Shown piece after piece: positions 8,544-16,885 of a stretch of 64,000 nucleotides of DNA; within the stretch, counting starts at the first letter, position 1; each line of letters begins with the position of its first letter. The DNA lies in the NCBI GenBank assembly GCA_016720685.1, contig JADKKC010000001.1, positions 186,001 to 250,000 on the forward strand, in the 5' to 3' direction. The translations under genes and the position numbers were made by a program. Below the pieces are notes generated by a model. It made no database searches, was not told where the DNA came from, and saw nothing but the letters and a program-made list of their open reading frames with translations. This stretch comes from Zoogloea sp. Lineage in GTDB: Bacteria; Pseudomonadota; Gammaproteobacteria; Burkholderiales; Rhodocyclaceae.

Positions 8544-9425
8544 ATGCAACGCAAAGGCATCATCCTCGCCGGCGGATCCGGCACCCGGCTGCACCCGGCC
8601 ACCCTCGCCGTCTCCAAGCAGCTCATCCCGGTCTACGACAAACCGATGATCTACTACCCGCTCAGCACCCTCATGCTGGCCGGCATCCGCGACATCCTCA
8701 TCATCTCCACCCCCCAGGACACCCCGCGCTTCCAGCAACTGCTGGGCGACGGCAACCAGTGGGGCCTCAACCTGCAATACGCCGTCCAGCCCAGCCCCGA
8801 CGGCCTCGCCCAGGCCTTCATCATCGGCGAAGACTTCGTCGGCAACGGCCCCAGCGCGCTGATCCTCGGCGACAACCTCTTCTACGGCCACGACTTCGGC
8901 ACCAGCCTGCGCAGCTCCAGCGCCCGCAATGACGGCGCCACCGTCTTCGCCTACCCGGTGCACGACCCCGAGCGCTACGGCGTCGTCGAATTCGACAAAG
9001 ATGGCCGCGCCATCAGCCTCGAAGAAAAGCCCACCCAGCCCAAGAGCCGCTACGCCGTCACCGGCCTCTACTTCTACGACAACCGCGTCGTCGACGTGGC
9101 CAAAAACCTCAAGCCCGGCGTGCGCGGCGAACTCGAAATCACCGACGTCAACCGCCAGTACCTCGAATGGGACGCGCTGGACGTGCAGGTCATGGGCCGC
9201 GGCCACGCCTGGCTCGACACCGGCACCCACGAAAGCCTGCTCGAAGCCAGCCTGTTCATCCAGACCATCGAAAAGCGCCAGGGCCTCAAGATCGCCTGCC
9301 CCGAAGAAATCGCCTGGCGCGCCGGCTGGATCGACACCGAACACCTGCAAAAACTGGCCGCCCCGCTGGCCAAGAACGGCTACGGCCAATACCTGCAGCG
9401 CATCATCGAAGAGAAGGTGTTCTGA
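8544..9425 (+). CDS. rfbA: Glucose-1-phosphate thymidylyltransferase
   Basis: The product is 293 residues, matching RmlA/RfbA. It joins dTTP and glucose-1-phosphate to make dTDP-glucose and is the feedback-regulated entry step of the rhamnose pathway. The nucleotidyltransferase signature 'GGSGTRLHPATLAVSKQ' is at residues 9-25. 'YDKPMIYYPLS', 'ILGDNLFYGH' (metal-binding Asp) and 'EEKPTQPKS' are visible. Its TGA overlaps the ATG of rfbC by one base, so the two are translationally coupled. Confidence 0.96.
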   Translation: MQRKGIILAGGSGTRLHPATLAVSKQLIPVYDKPMIYYPLSTLMLAGIRDILIISTPQDTPRFQQLLGDGNQWGLNLQYAVQPSPDGLAQAFIIGEDFVGNGPSALILGDNLFYGHDFGTSLRSSSARNDGATVFAYPVHDPERYGVVEFDKDGRAISLEEKPTQPKSRYAVTGLYFYDNRVVDVAKNLKPGVRGELEITDVNRQYLEWDALDVQVMGRGHAWLDTGTHESLLEASLFIQTIEKRQGLKIACPEEIAWRAGWIDTEHLQKLAAPLAKNGYGQYLQRIIEEKVF

Positions 9426-9973
9426 TGAACGTCATCGAAACCGCCATCCCGGGCCTCCTGATCCTCGAACCCAAAGTGTTCGGCGACGCCCGCGGCTTCT
9501 TCATGGAAAGCTACAACGCCAAGGCCTTCCAGGACGCCACCGGTCTTGACGTGAACTTCGTGCAGGACAACCACTCCCGCTCGGGCAAGGGCGTGCTGCG
9601 CGGCCTGCACTACCAGATCGAACAAGCCCAGGGCAAGCTCGTGCGGGTCACCCGCGGCAGCGTCTTCGACGCGGTCGTGGATCTGCGCAAATCGTCCCCG
9701 ACCTTCGGCCAGTGGGCGGGGGTGGAACTCAGCGAAGAGAACAGCCGCCAGCTGTGGATACCGCCGGGCTTTGCCCACGGTTTCCTGGTGACCAGCGACT
9801 CGGCCGATTTCCTGTACAAGACCACCGATTACTACGCCCCGCAGTTCGAGCGCAGCCTGGCCTGGAACGACCCGACGGTGGGCGTTGAATGGCCGCTGGC
9901 CGGCACCGCCCCCCTGCTGTCCGCCAAGGATGTCGCCGGCAAGCCGCTGGCCGAGTGCGAGACCTTTGCCTGA
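9425..9973 (+). CDS. rfbC: dTDP-4-dehydrorhamnose 3,5-epimerase
   Basis: The product is 182 residues starting MNVIETAIPG, the usual length of the RmlC cupin-fold epimerase. It epimerises dTDP-4-keto-6-deoxyglucose at C3 and C5. The family motifs 'FGDARGFFMESYN', 'QDNHSRSGKGVLRGLHYQ' with the catalytic His, 'DLRKSSPTFGQW' and 'IPPGFAHGF' are all present. The start is fixed by the TGATG overlap with rfbA; longer in-frame extensions upstream lie inside rfbA. It is the last of the four rhamnose genes. Confidence 0.95.
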   Translation: MNVIETAIPGLLILEPKVFGDARGFFMESYNAKAFQDATGLDVNFVQDNHSRSGKGVLRGLHYQIEQAQGKLVRVTRGSVFDAVVDLRKSSPTFGQWAGVELSEENSRQLWIPPGFAHGFLVTSDSADFLYKTTDYYAPQFERSLAWNDPTVGVEWPLAGTAPLLSAKDVAGKPLAECETFA

Positions 9974-10077
9974 TTGGCCGGTGCGCATCCAAGCGCGTAC
10001 CTGACAATTATTTCTTCGTAATGCCCGAGGACGGCGCGTGATAATGCGCGCCTGTCACTCTGCCCCTGGAGCTCCGT

Positions 10078-11184
10078 ATGTCCCGTTCGCTGATCTACCT
10101 CGTTGCCGGCGCCCGGCCCAACTTCATGAAGATCGCGCCCATCGTGCGCGCCCTGCAGGCCCGTGCCGAGCGCTTCGAGTTCCGGATCGTCCACACCGGC
10201 CAGCACTATGACCGCGAGATGAGCGACGTCTTCTTCGACGAACTGGGCATTCCCAAGCCCGACTACCACCTTGAAGCCGGCGGCGGCAGCCACGCCACCC
10301 AGACCGCCAAGATCATGGTGGCCTTCGAGGAAATCTGCCAGAACGCCCGCCCCGACTGCGTGCTGGTGGTGGGCGACGTGAATTCCACGCTGGCCTGCTC
10401 CATCGACGCCAAGAAGCTGAATATTCCCGTGGTTCACGTGGAAGCCGGCCTGCGCAGCGGCGACATGCGCATGCCCGAAGAGATCAACCGGCTGGTAACC
10501 GACAGCATTTCCGACTGGTTCTTCTGCACCGAGCCGGCCGGCGTGGCCAACCTGCTGAACGAAGGCAAGAACAAGGACGTGGTGTTCAACGTCGGCCACG
10601 TGATGGTCGACAACCTGTTGTTCCAGCGCGACAAGCTCGACGCCGCCGACAAGACCGGCATGGCCACCGAGGCCATCAAGGCCCAGTACCCGAAGTACGG
10701 CGTGGTCACGCTGCACCGCCCGTCCAACGTGGACGACGAAGCCAACCTGCGCGGCATTGCCGGCGCGCTCAGGGCGATCGCGGCCGACCTGCCGCTGATC
10801 TTCCCGGTGCACCCGCGCACCCGCGGCAACCTCGAAAAGTTCGGCCTCGACCTGGGCCCCAACGTGGTGCTGACCAAGCCCCAGTCCTACATGGAGTTTC
10901 TCAACCTGTGGAAAGACGCCTCGCTGATCCTCACCGACAGCGGCGGCCTGCAGGAAGAAACCACCGCGCTGGGCATTCCCTGCCTCACCCTGCGCGAAAA
11001 CACCGAGCGCCCGGTGACCGCCGACGAAGGCAGCAATGTGCTGGTGGGTACCGACCCGGTGCGGATTCTTGAAGAAGCCGCCAAGGTGCTGGCCGGCCAG
11101 GGCAAACAGGGCCGCCGCCCGGCCCTGTGGGACGGCAAGGCCGCCGAACGCATCGTCGCCGAGCTGGATCGTCTGCTGGCCTGA
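10078..11184 (+). CDS. wecB: UDP-N-acetylglucosamine 2-epimerase (non-hydrolysing)
   Basis: The product is 368 residues, full length for the WecB family. It interconverts UDP-GlcNAc and UDP-ManNAc for surface polysaccharide synthesis. Motifs are 'GARPNFMKIAP' at the N-terminus, 'HTGQHYDREMSDVFF', 'VHVEAGLRSGDMRMPEEINR' in the centre and 'LTDSGGLQEE' near the nucleotide site. A GGAG ribosome site lies just before the ATG. A 104-base gap separates it from rfbC, so it may be read with the rhamnose genes or from its own promoter. No UDP-ManNAc dehydrogenase or glycosyltransferase follows in the window. Confidence 0.94.
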   Translation: MSRSLIYLVAGARPNFMKIAPIVRALQARAERFEFRIVHTGQHYDREMSDVFFDELGIPKPDYHLEAGGGSHATQTAKIMVAFEEICQNARPDCVLVVGDVNSTLACSIDAKKLNIPVVHVEAGLRSGDMRMPEEINRLVTDSISDWFFCTEPAGVANLLNEGKNKDVVFNVGHVMVDNLLFQRDKLDAADKTGMATEAIKAQYPKYGVVTLHRPSNVDDEANLRGIAGALRAIAADLPLIFPVHPRTRGNLEKFGLDLGPNVVLTKPQSYMEFLNLWKDASLILTDSGGLQEETTALGIPCLTLRENTERPVTADEGSNVLVGTDPVRILEEAAKVLAGQGKQGRRPALWDGKAAERIVAELDRLLA

Positions 11185-11203
11185 GTTTCATCGGCCCAGC
11201 CAG

Positions 11204-11234
11204 AAAGCCGCTGCCTTGTTGCAGCGGCTTTTTT
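11204..11234 (+). terminator. Bidirectional terminator between wecB and the tail cassette
   Basis: A 9-bp stem (AGCCGCTGC/GCAGCGGCT, loop CTTGTT) is followed by six Ts on the plus strand. On the minus strand the same stem lies directly after the stop codon of the last tail gene, which sits in the T-run. It separates two convergent operons. Confidence 0.88.
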
Positions 11235-12005
11235 ATGCCGGCGCGGGTTTGCCGGAGGGGTGCAGGGTGATGCTGACGTCGCGGATCAGGTCTTCCGGCT
11301 CGGCGGTGCCGAGGGTCAGGGCCAGTTCCAGTTCGCCGCGGATCAGGCAGTGGGCCACGCCGAGTTGCCAGCCGGCTGCGGCCGGGTCGAGGCTGCGCGC
11401 AATGCCGGCAAGCCCGACGCGTGGCCTCGCCAGGCGCAGGGCAAGGCCTGGCGGTGCGCCGGTGAGATCGATCACGTTGAGTTGTTCAAAGCACCTCAGC
11501 ACCGCGGCGAGGCCGCGGGCGAGCAGGGCATCCACGGTGGCCGGATCCCTGGCCCAGGCGCGCAGTTCGAGTTCGACCCGTCCGTGGGAGCGTTCGCGGT
11601 AGCCGGCGCAGTGAGGGCCGCGGGTGCGGGCGAAGACCGGGCCGGCGGGTGTGCGAAAAACAGGCGCAGCGTGCGCTCATCCAGCAGCCAGGCGTCACCG
11701 CGGGCGAGGATGTGGCCGGGCGGGCAGTGGACTTCGGCCAGCTCGCCCACTGCGGCGGCGGGCAGCGGAAAGTCGAGGGGTTTGCCGGGGGCGGCCTTGA
11801 GCACCCCCTGCCAGCCGGAAAAGGCCGGCTCGCGGCCAGGGGCATCCCCTTCGCTGTGCTCGCAGTCGAGGCGCAGGGCGCACACGGCCAGCCGGCTTGG
11901 GGTGCCTTCCGCTGGCGCGGTGGCGGGGCCGGCCTGCACATCCTGTCCGGCATCGAGGCTGGCCTGAATGGCGGGTAAAAGCAGGTTTTCGATGGCGCCG
12001 AGCAT
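11233..12005 (-). CDS. Distal tail-cassette protein with a frameshift; possible tail-completion role
   Basis: Two frames together make one protein of about 257 residues. The N-terminal part starts at the ATG at 12005 (MLGAIENLLLP). The C-terminal part is read in the next frame from the run of five T's (minus strand) at 11656-11660 to the stop at 11233. One extra T would restore continuity. The C-terminal half is rich in predicted beta-strands, with segments 'HGRVELELRAWA' and 'GELELALTLG', in the style of phage tail-terminator or completion proteins, but no family is recognised with confidence. It is the last gene of the tail cassette, starts 3 bases after the preceding stop, and ends against the bidirectional terminator. 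The frameshift may be real or a sequence error. Confidence 0.5.
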
Positions 12006-12008
12006 GGT

Positions 12009-13320
12009 TCAGCTTTCTGTTGTGATGGGGCCCAGCACGCCGGCCTGAAGTTGCAGCCACGGCGTGTCGCCGGGCTCGTCCAGGGGCAGCCAGGGGCCGC
12101 CAGCCTTGCGGAAGAAGCTGCCGGTGACGGCGTCGGGGCGGTTCTCGTCGGCGTACCACAGGGCTTCGCCCTGCGTGACGGTGAACACCAGCCACCAGGG
12201 CCGGGCGGGCAGGCCGAGGGGCGCGGGCAGGCGCACACGAAACCATGCGGCCTCGGGTTCGGTGCCTGCCAGTTCAATATCCCAGGCCAGGAGGGGGGCT
12301 TCGACGGGGCCGGCGCTGCTGTCGGCGTGAAGGCTCAGGCGGCCCACGAGCTGCGCCCCGAGGGGCCGCAGGCGCAGCGCGACGCTGGAGAGCGCGATGT
12401 TCTTGGGCAGCGCGGCCAGTTGCACCGCGGCCGCATGCTGCGGGCTGCACAGGCGGGCGATGCGGCTTGCACCGGCGCCGGCGGGCAGGTGTTCGTGCTC
12501 ACCCTGGCGGGGCTGGTCGGTGGGCTCGACGGGCGGCTCCGGCGGGGTGGTGGGCCGGGGTGGTGCTTCCAGTTCGGCCTCGAAGGCGACGATGCGGAGC
12601 AGCTCGGCGTTGGCAGCCCGGAGCAGCAGCGGCACCGCCGTGGCGTCCGGGTGGTCGCCCAGGTAGCGGTTGGCGGCGCGGGCCAGGCCGGGCACGTCGA
12701 GGGCGGCGGCCGGCAGCGGGCCGTCGGGGCTGAAAAAGGGCGGATCGTCGCCGATGGCCAGGCTGACAAGGCAGGGCTGGCGGGTAAAGCGCAGGCCTAT
12801 CCGGCGGCCGGTGAGGGCGCCGGGAATCAGCACGCCGGTACGTTTTTCTGCGGCATCGCCCTCGATCAGCATCTCGGCCATCAGGCGCGAGGCGCACTGG
12901 GCTGGAAAACGCTGCTCGGTGCCGGCGGGCAGGGTGTCGAGGGGGGCCAGGGGCAGCCAGTTGCTGCCGCTGAACAGGCGCACGCGGGCGCCGGTCTTGC
13001 GCGCCGGGCTAAGGGCGCCGGCGGTCGGCGGCGAGGCGTCGAGGATCAGCCCGACGAGGGCGCGGGTCTGGCCCCAGTCGGCGCCGGCCCACAGCCACGG
13101 GGCGTCGGCCTTGCCCGCCATCGGGCCGGAATCGGCCACGAGCGCCGGGAATTCGGGCGTCAAGTTCGCTGGCGTCGGCCGCAGCGAGCTGCAGGCGGAC
13201 GCGGGCCAGGCGGCGCCTGGCCGGCACCTTCAGGCTGAGTGCCAAGCCGCTGCCGGCGGCAAAGTCGCGCCCTGCGGCGGGTTTGCCGTCGGGGGCGAGG
13301 AGGGTGGCCGCGTCGCCCAC
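12009..13320 (-). CDS. Tail-cassette protein of unknown function with a frameshift
   Basis: The main frame covers 12009-13163 (up to 384 residues). Its natural N-terminus lies in another frame that reaches upstream and contains 'LALSLKVPARR'. The two join smoothly near 13160-13190 if one base is removed. A GTG at 13320, ten bases after the preceding stop, is my preferred start; an ATG at 13386 overlaps the upstream gene. The protein has beta-rich segments with paired tryptophans ('PWLWAGADWGQ', 'PWWLVFTVTQGEALWY') reminiscent of carbohydrate-contacting folds, plus a Pro-rich linker near its middle. It may be a fibre-associated or receptor-contact protein. That is inference from position and composition only. 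Confidence 0.45.
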
Positions 13321-13330
13321 GGTGGGAGGC

Positions 13331-13546
13331 TCAGCGGGCCACCAGGCGCGGGCCGGGTGGGTCGGCGCTGTCGTCTTCGGGGGCATCCGCGGCCAGCATT
13401 TCTTCGAGCACCTGGATGGCGCCGCTGATGCGCATCAGGGTGATGCGCAGTTCGTCCTGCTTTTTTTGCAGGTCGTTCATCACGCCAACGCCGGTTTCGT
13501 ATTCGGTGCGCAGCTCCTGCAGGCGGGCTTCGATCTGGGATTTCAT
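13331..13546 (-). CDS. Small coiled-coil protein of the tail cassette
   Basis: The product is 71 residues starting MKSQIEARLQELR. Almost the whole length is helical with heptad-like Leu, Ile and Met positions and a conserved-looking 'ISGAIQVLEEML' stretch, followed by an acidic, Pro-rich tail. The ATG at 13546 has CAGGAG eight bases upstream, which decides this start over a longer frame reaching back into the fibre gene. Small coiled-coil genes of this kind often sit by tail-fibre genes and may act as chaperones or spacers. No specific function is claimed. Confidence 0.6.
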   Translation of the reverse strand: MKSQIEARLQELRTEYETGVGVMNDLQKKQDELRITLMRISGAIQVLEEMLAADAPEDDSADPPGPRLVAR

Positions 13547-13569
13547 GGGGGGGCTCCTGGTGGTGGCGC

Positions 13570-14967
13570 TCAGCGAAGGAAGACGAAGACGTCGATGATG
13601 CCGGTGTGGCCGTCGAAATCTTCGAGGGCCTTGCCGATGGTGGTGCCGGCGGAGTTGACGTCGGCGCGCATGGCGTGGCCCGGCGGGGTGGCGGAGGTGA
13701 GCAGGTCGCCCCGGCGGATCGGGCCGTTTTCGCCGCTCACCTTGCAGGGTACGCGGCCGGCGAGGGCCACCGGGTATTCTCCGGGCACAGGCTGGTGCCG
13801 TGCCGGGTCGGCGCCCAGCAGCAGGCCGGGCTGGGTGGAGACGACGCCCAGCACCAGCGGGTCGCGCACCTGCCGGCTGCGCTCTATGCCGGCTCCATCG
13901 GCGGCCAGGCTGACCACGTCGCCGGCTTCGAGCGCTTCGAGGGTGGCGAAGTTTTCGGCGAGGTCGCGGTTGCCCGTCTGCACGCCGTTCCTCGACCAGA
14001 TGGTGCCTTCGGCCTCGACGTCCCAGGTGTGAATGCCGCCGCTCCAGCCGGGGGTTTTGGGCACTGGCGAGAAACCGTGGGTGCCGAGATTGCCGTTGAT
14101 GAACACGTTGTCCCACATTTTTACGACACGGTTGAGGGGCGCGCCGGTGGAGCGGCCGAGGATCATCAGGGCCTTGTAGTTGCCGCCGTCGTTCTCGATG
14201 GCGGCATAGCCGGCTGTGTTGCCGATGCCGGTGTGATTGTGGGTGGTTTCGGTGAAGTAGAGGTCGGAGCCGCCGGCGTGGATGGCGCCGCGCACGTCGA
14301 GTTTTCCGGCCGGGGCGTCGGTGCCGATGCCGACGCTGGCGTCGTTGAAGGCGCAGATCTTGCTACCCAGCGTCACCACGTTGTGGGTCTTGGAGCCATC
14401 GGCTTCGATGCGCAGGAAGCGGAATTCCTGGCCGGCGCCGTCGGCGCTCATGTGCAGGTTGACGCCGGCCCGGGCGGGGTCGAGGCGCTTCCAGGCGCCG
14501 TCGAAGTAGGTGTTCCAGCCCAGGTTGGACCAGGCGTTGCCCTTGGCGCCGGCATCAAGGGCGGTCAGCTCGCCCAGTTGCAGGCGGCAGGCGCCGGGTT
14601 TGTCGTTGCCCACGGCGAGGCGTTCGGTGATGGCGAGGCTGCCGCGGATGGTGTCGCCGTTGCGGCTGACCAGGGTTTTAATGCCGGCCAGGATGCCGTC
14701 GATCTCGGCCAGCAGCACGCGGGCGTTGACCTTGAGTTCGCCACGCACATCGAGGGCCTGCACGGTGACGCTGGCGGCAGGGTCGATGCGGCTGCCGTCG
14801 ATGGCCTTTTCGCGGATGCCTTCGCGGGGAACCGGTGCGCCGTGGCCGCCGGCGTGGTCGTGGCGGGCGAGCTCTTCGCGGGCTTGCACCTGGGCTTCGT
14901 TCCAGTCGTCGGCGCGGATGATGTCGCCGGCGCTGCGTTTGACGTAGGGGTCGGGGCGGTCGGCCAT
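13570..14967 (-). CDS. Tail fibre protein 2 (shared attachment domain, DLAENF-type C-terminus)
   Basis: The product is 465 residues. The first 80 or so residues (MADRPDPYV..., 'GDIIRADDWNEAQV', 'PREGIREKAIDGSRIDP') closely match fibre protein 1, and are probably the baseplate-attachment domain. The middle holds 'VGIGTDAPAGKLDVRG', a hallmark of trimeric fibre shafts. The C-terminus differs from fibre 1: it has 'NRDLAENFATLEALEAGDVV' and 'GPIRRGDLLTSATPPGHAM', a module seen at the ends of many phage fibre and surface proteins. It has no S74 chaperone. It starts 12 bases after fibre 1 with a GGAG ribosome site. Confidence 0.78.
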   Translation of the reverse strand: MADRPDPYVKRSAGDIIRADDWNEAQVQAREELARHDHAGGHGAPVPREGIREKAIDGSRIDPAASVTVQALDVRGELKVNARVLLAEIDGILAGIKTLVSRNGDTIRGSLAITERLAVGNDKPGACRLQLGELTALDAGAKGNAWSNLGWNTYFDGAWKRLDPARAGVNLHMSADGAGQEFRFLRIEADGSKTHNVVTLGSKICAFNDASVGIGTDAPAGKLDVRGAIHAGGSDLYFTETTHNHTGIGNTAGYAAIENDGGNYKALMILGRSTGAPLNRVVKMWDNVFINGNLGTHGFSPVPKTPGWSGGIHTWDVEAEGTIWSRNGVQTGNRDLAENFATLEALEAGDVVSLAADGAGIERSRQVRDPLVLGVVSTQPGLLLGADPARHQPVPGEYPVALAGRVPCKVSGENGPIRRGDLLTSATPPGHAMRADVNSAGTTIGKALEDFDGHTGIIDVFVFLR

Positions 14968-14979
14968 GGTCGTGCTCCG

Positions 14980-16365
14980 TCAGCCCTTGGCCGGCAGGCC
15001 GGCGCGCAGTTGGTCGATCATGGCTTGTTGCTCCTTCACCGCCTGCACCAGCAGCGCGATGACGGCGGTGGTGTCGATGCCCTTCCAGCCTTCCGGTCCT
15101 GGGGAGACGGCGTCGGGCAGGGCGGCTTCGACCTCCTGGGCGATCAGGCCGACGGCCTGCCCGCCGGCCCGCCAGTCGAAGCTGACCCCGCGCAGCAGCT
15201 TGAGCTTGCCGATCGCGTCGCCGATCTCGCGGATGTTGTCCTTCAGGCGCAGGTCGGACATCACGCCGGTTTTCTCGGTCCACAGGGTCTTCGCCGCCAG
15301 CCCGCCCCGGTAGCCCGAGTTGTCGGCGTTCATCAGGCGCAGCCAGTCGTCGTTGCCGTCGTGGTCGCCAATGGCCGACAGGCGCCACTTGTCGCCCAGA
15401 CGCAGCACGTCGGTCTTGAACACGCCGCCGTCGGTGTCAAAGTGCATGCGGATCTGGCCGCTGTTGGTGTCGCGGATGTACAGGTTGTCGTCCACCCCGA
15501 TGTAGGCCTGGCCTTGCCAGCGGTAGAAGACGCCGTCATTGGTCAGGTGGTCGGCGACTTCCGCGCTGATGTCGATGCCGTGGCTGTAGGTGCTGCCGTT
15601 TACGTCCAGCCTGTCCCATACCGATACCCGGCGTTCGGCGCCGGCGCTGCGGTTGCCGGCCAGCATCAGCGATTTGTAGAGCTGGGTGTCGTTGCTGATC
15701 TCGGCGGTTCTGGGGTCGGGGTGGAGCTCGCCGGTCCAGGCGGAGCCGACGCGCAGCACGTTGTGGGCCGGAAAGAGATCTGCCACCGGGGTCTGCGAGC
15801 CGTCCTGGGCCTTGGCGGAAAACAGGCGTGCGCGCAACTCGCCGCCAGTGACAAAGCTGAGCGGGTGGGCGCTTTTGGTGCCGACGATCATCCCCGGCTC
15901 GGCGCCGAAGAAGCCGGTGGTGTGGCTCATCAGGCGGGCGTCGATGTCGCCGGCACGCACCGACAGCTTGGCATGGGCGCCGCCCAGCACGTCCACCACG
16001 CGGCTCCAGCCTTCGGCGTTCTCGGGGGCTTCGGTGCCCACACCCAGGTCGCCGGTGGTGGTGAGGCGGGCGCCGGAGAAATTGGCCAGCGCGGCCTTGA
16101 TGTCGGCCAGCTGGCTGGTGCCGCTCACCTTGAGGGGGCCGGCAAGGGTGAGGCCCTTAAGCGTGAGCTTGCTCTCGGGGTCTATCTTGCTGCCGTCGAC
16201 GGCCTTGTCGGCGATGCCCTCGCGGGGAATCCGGCTGGCGGCGTCGTCGCTGTGGTTGTGGGCGCGCAGTTCGCTGCGGGCGCGCACCTGCATTTCGTTC
16301 CAGTCGGCGGCGAGCATGATGTCGCCCGGTTCCTTCCGGACGTAGGGGTCGGGGGTATCGGCCAT
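14980..16365 (-). CDS. Tail fibre protein 1 with C-terminal S74-type intramolecular chaperone
   Basis: The product is 461 residues starting MADTPDPYVRKEPGD. The N-terminal 80 residues are shared with fibre 2. The middle is a beta-rich shaft ('LGVGTEAPENAEGW'). The last 100 or so residues form a peptidase-S74 / endosialidase-type chaperone: 'MSDLRLKDNIREI' with the expected Ser and Lys, then 'LKLLRGVSFDWR' and 'VGLIAQEVEAALPDAV'. Such domains trimerise the fibre and are then auto-cleaved. The start ATG at 16365 overlaps the stop of the upstream gene (TAATG) and has a strong GGAGGTGATC site inside that gene's end. It probably binds a target surface. Confidence 0.85.
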   Translation of the reverse strand: MADTPDPYVRKEPGDIMLAADWNEMQVRARSELRAHNHSDDAASRIPREGIADKAVDGSKIDPESKLTLKGLTLAGPLKVSGTSQLADIKAALANFSGARLTTTGDLGVGTEAPENAEGWSRVVDVLGGAHAKLSVRAGDIDARLMSHTTGFFGAEPGMIVGTKSAHPLSFVTGGELRARLFSAKAQDGSQTPVADLFPAHNVLRVGSAWTGELHPDPRTAEISNDTQLYKSLMLAGNRSAGAERRVSVWDRLDVNGSTYSHGIDISAEVADHLTNDGVFYRWQGQAYIGVDDNLYIRDTNSGQIRMHFDTDGGVFKTDVLRLGDKWRLSAIGDHDGNDDWLRLMNADNSGYRGGLAAKTLWTEKTGVMSDLRLKDNIREIGDAIGKLKLLRGVSFDWRAGGQAVGLIAQEVEAALPDAVSPGPEGWKGIDTTAVIALLVQAVKEQQAMIDQLRAGLPAKG

Positions 16366-16841
16366 TAGAAGATCACCTCCCAGCTGAGCGTCATTTCCAG
16401 GTTTCCGGCCCGATTGACGAGCGGAAAGGTGACGCGGTTGTAGAGCACGGGTTCCATGCCCGGCAGGCTGACGACGATGCCGGCTTCCTGGAGGGCCTGG
16501 GGGTCGGCGCTGCCGGTGGGCGGCAGGGTGGCCACGACGCGGGCGATGACCCGCGGCTGGCCTTCGTAGTCGCCAATGGCAACGCTCGGAATGGTGGCGG
16601 GGGCGGCGTCCAGCTGGTCGCCGAGGGCGGTGTCGCCGGGCTGCACCTCGCCGCCCTGGCTGCCGACGGCGATGCGCAGTTCGGGGCCCTGGGCGGCACC
16701 GGTGAACAGCCGGGCCAGCAGGTCGCGGCCGGCGCGGGTGATGAGGTTGTCGATGCGGCGCTGCTCCACCACCCGTCCGGCGGGGTCGCGCAGTTCGATG
16801 GAGAGGCGTCCGGCGAGGCCGTTGCATTCCTTGATCGGCAT
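16365..16841 (-). CDS. Tail-cassette protein of unknown function upstream of the fibres
   Basis: The product is 158 residues starting MPIKECNGLAGRLSI. It is predicted to be mainly beta-strand, with segments 'GRLSIELRDPAGRVVEQRRIDN', 'AGRDLLARLF' and a C-terminal 'NRVTFPLVNRAGNLEMTLSW'. The pattern resembles small tail proteins that sit between the gpI-like baseplate protein and the fibres, but no named family is assigned. The ATG has GAGGAG nine bases upstream. It is coupled to fibre 1 by a one-base overlap. Confidence 0.55.
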   Translation of the reverse strand: MPIKECNGLAGRLSIELRDPAGRVVEQRRIDNLITRAGRDLLARLFTGAAQGPELRIAVGSQGGEVQPGDTALGDQLDAAPATIPSVAIGDYEGQPRVIARVVATLPPTGSADPQALQEAGIVVSLPGMEPVLYNRVTFPLVNRAGNLEMTLSWEVIF

Positions 16842-16885
16842 GTCAGTTCACTCCTCGGTGGGGTGGGGCGAGGTGGGGGTGTGTT

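Noticed and set aside
11656..11660. Programmed -1 frameshift
   Set aside because: The run is five T's with no X-XXY-YYZ heptamer in the right phase and no downstream pseudoknot was noted; an indel is simpler.
13606..16368. Plus-strand open frame of about 920 codons over the fibre genes
   Set aside because: It is antisense to two fibre genes with recognisable domains and has no ribosome site or motifs.
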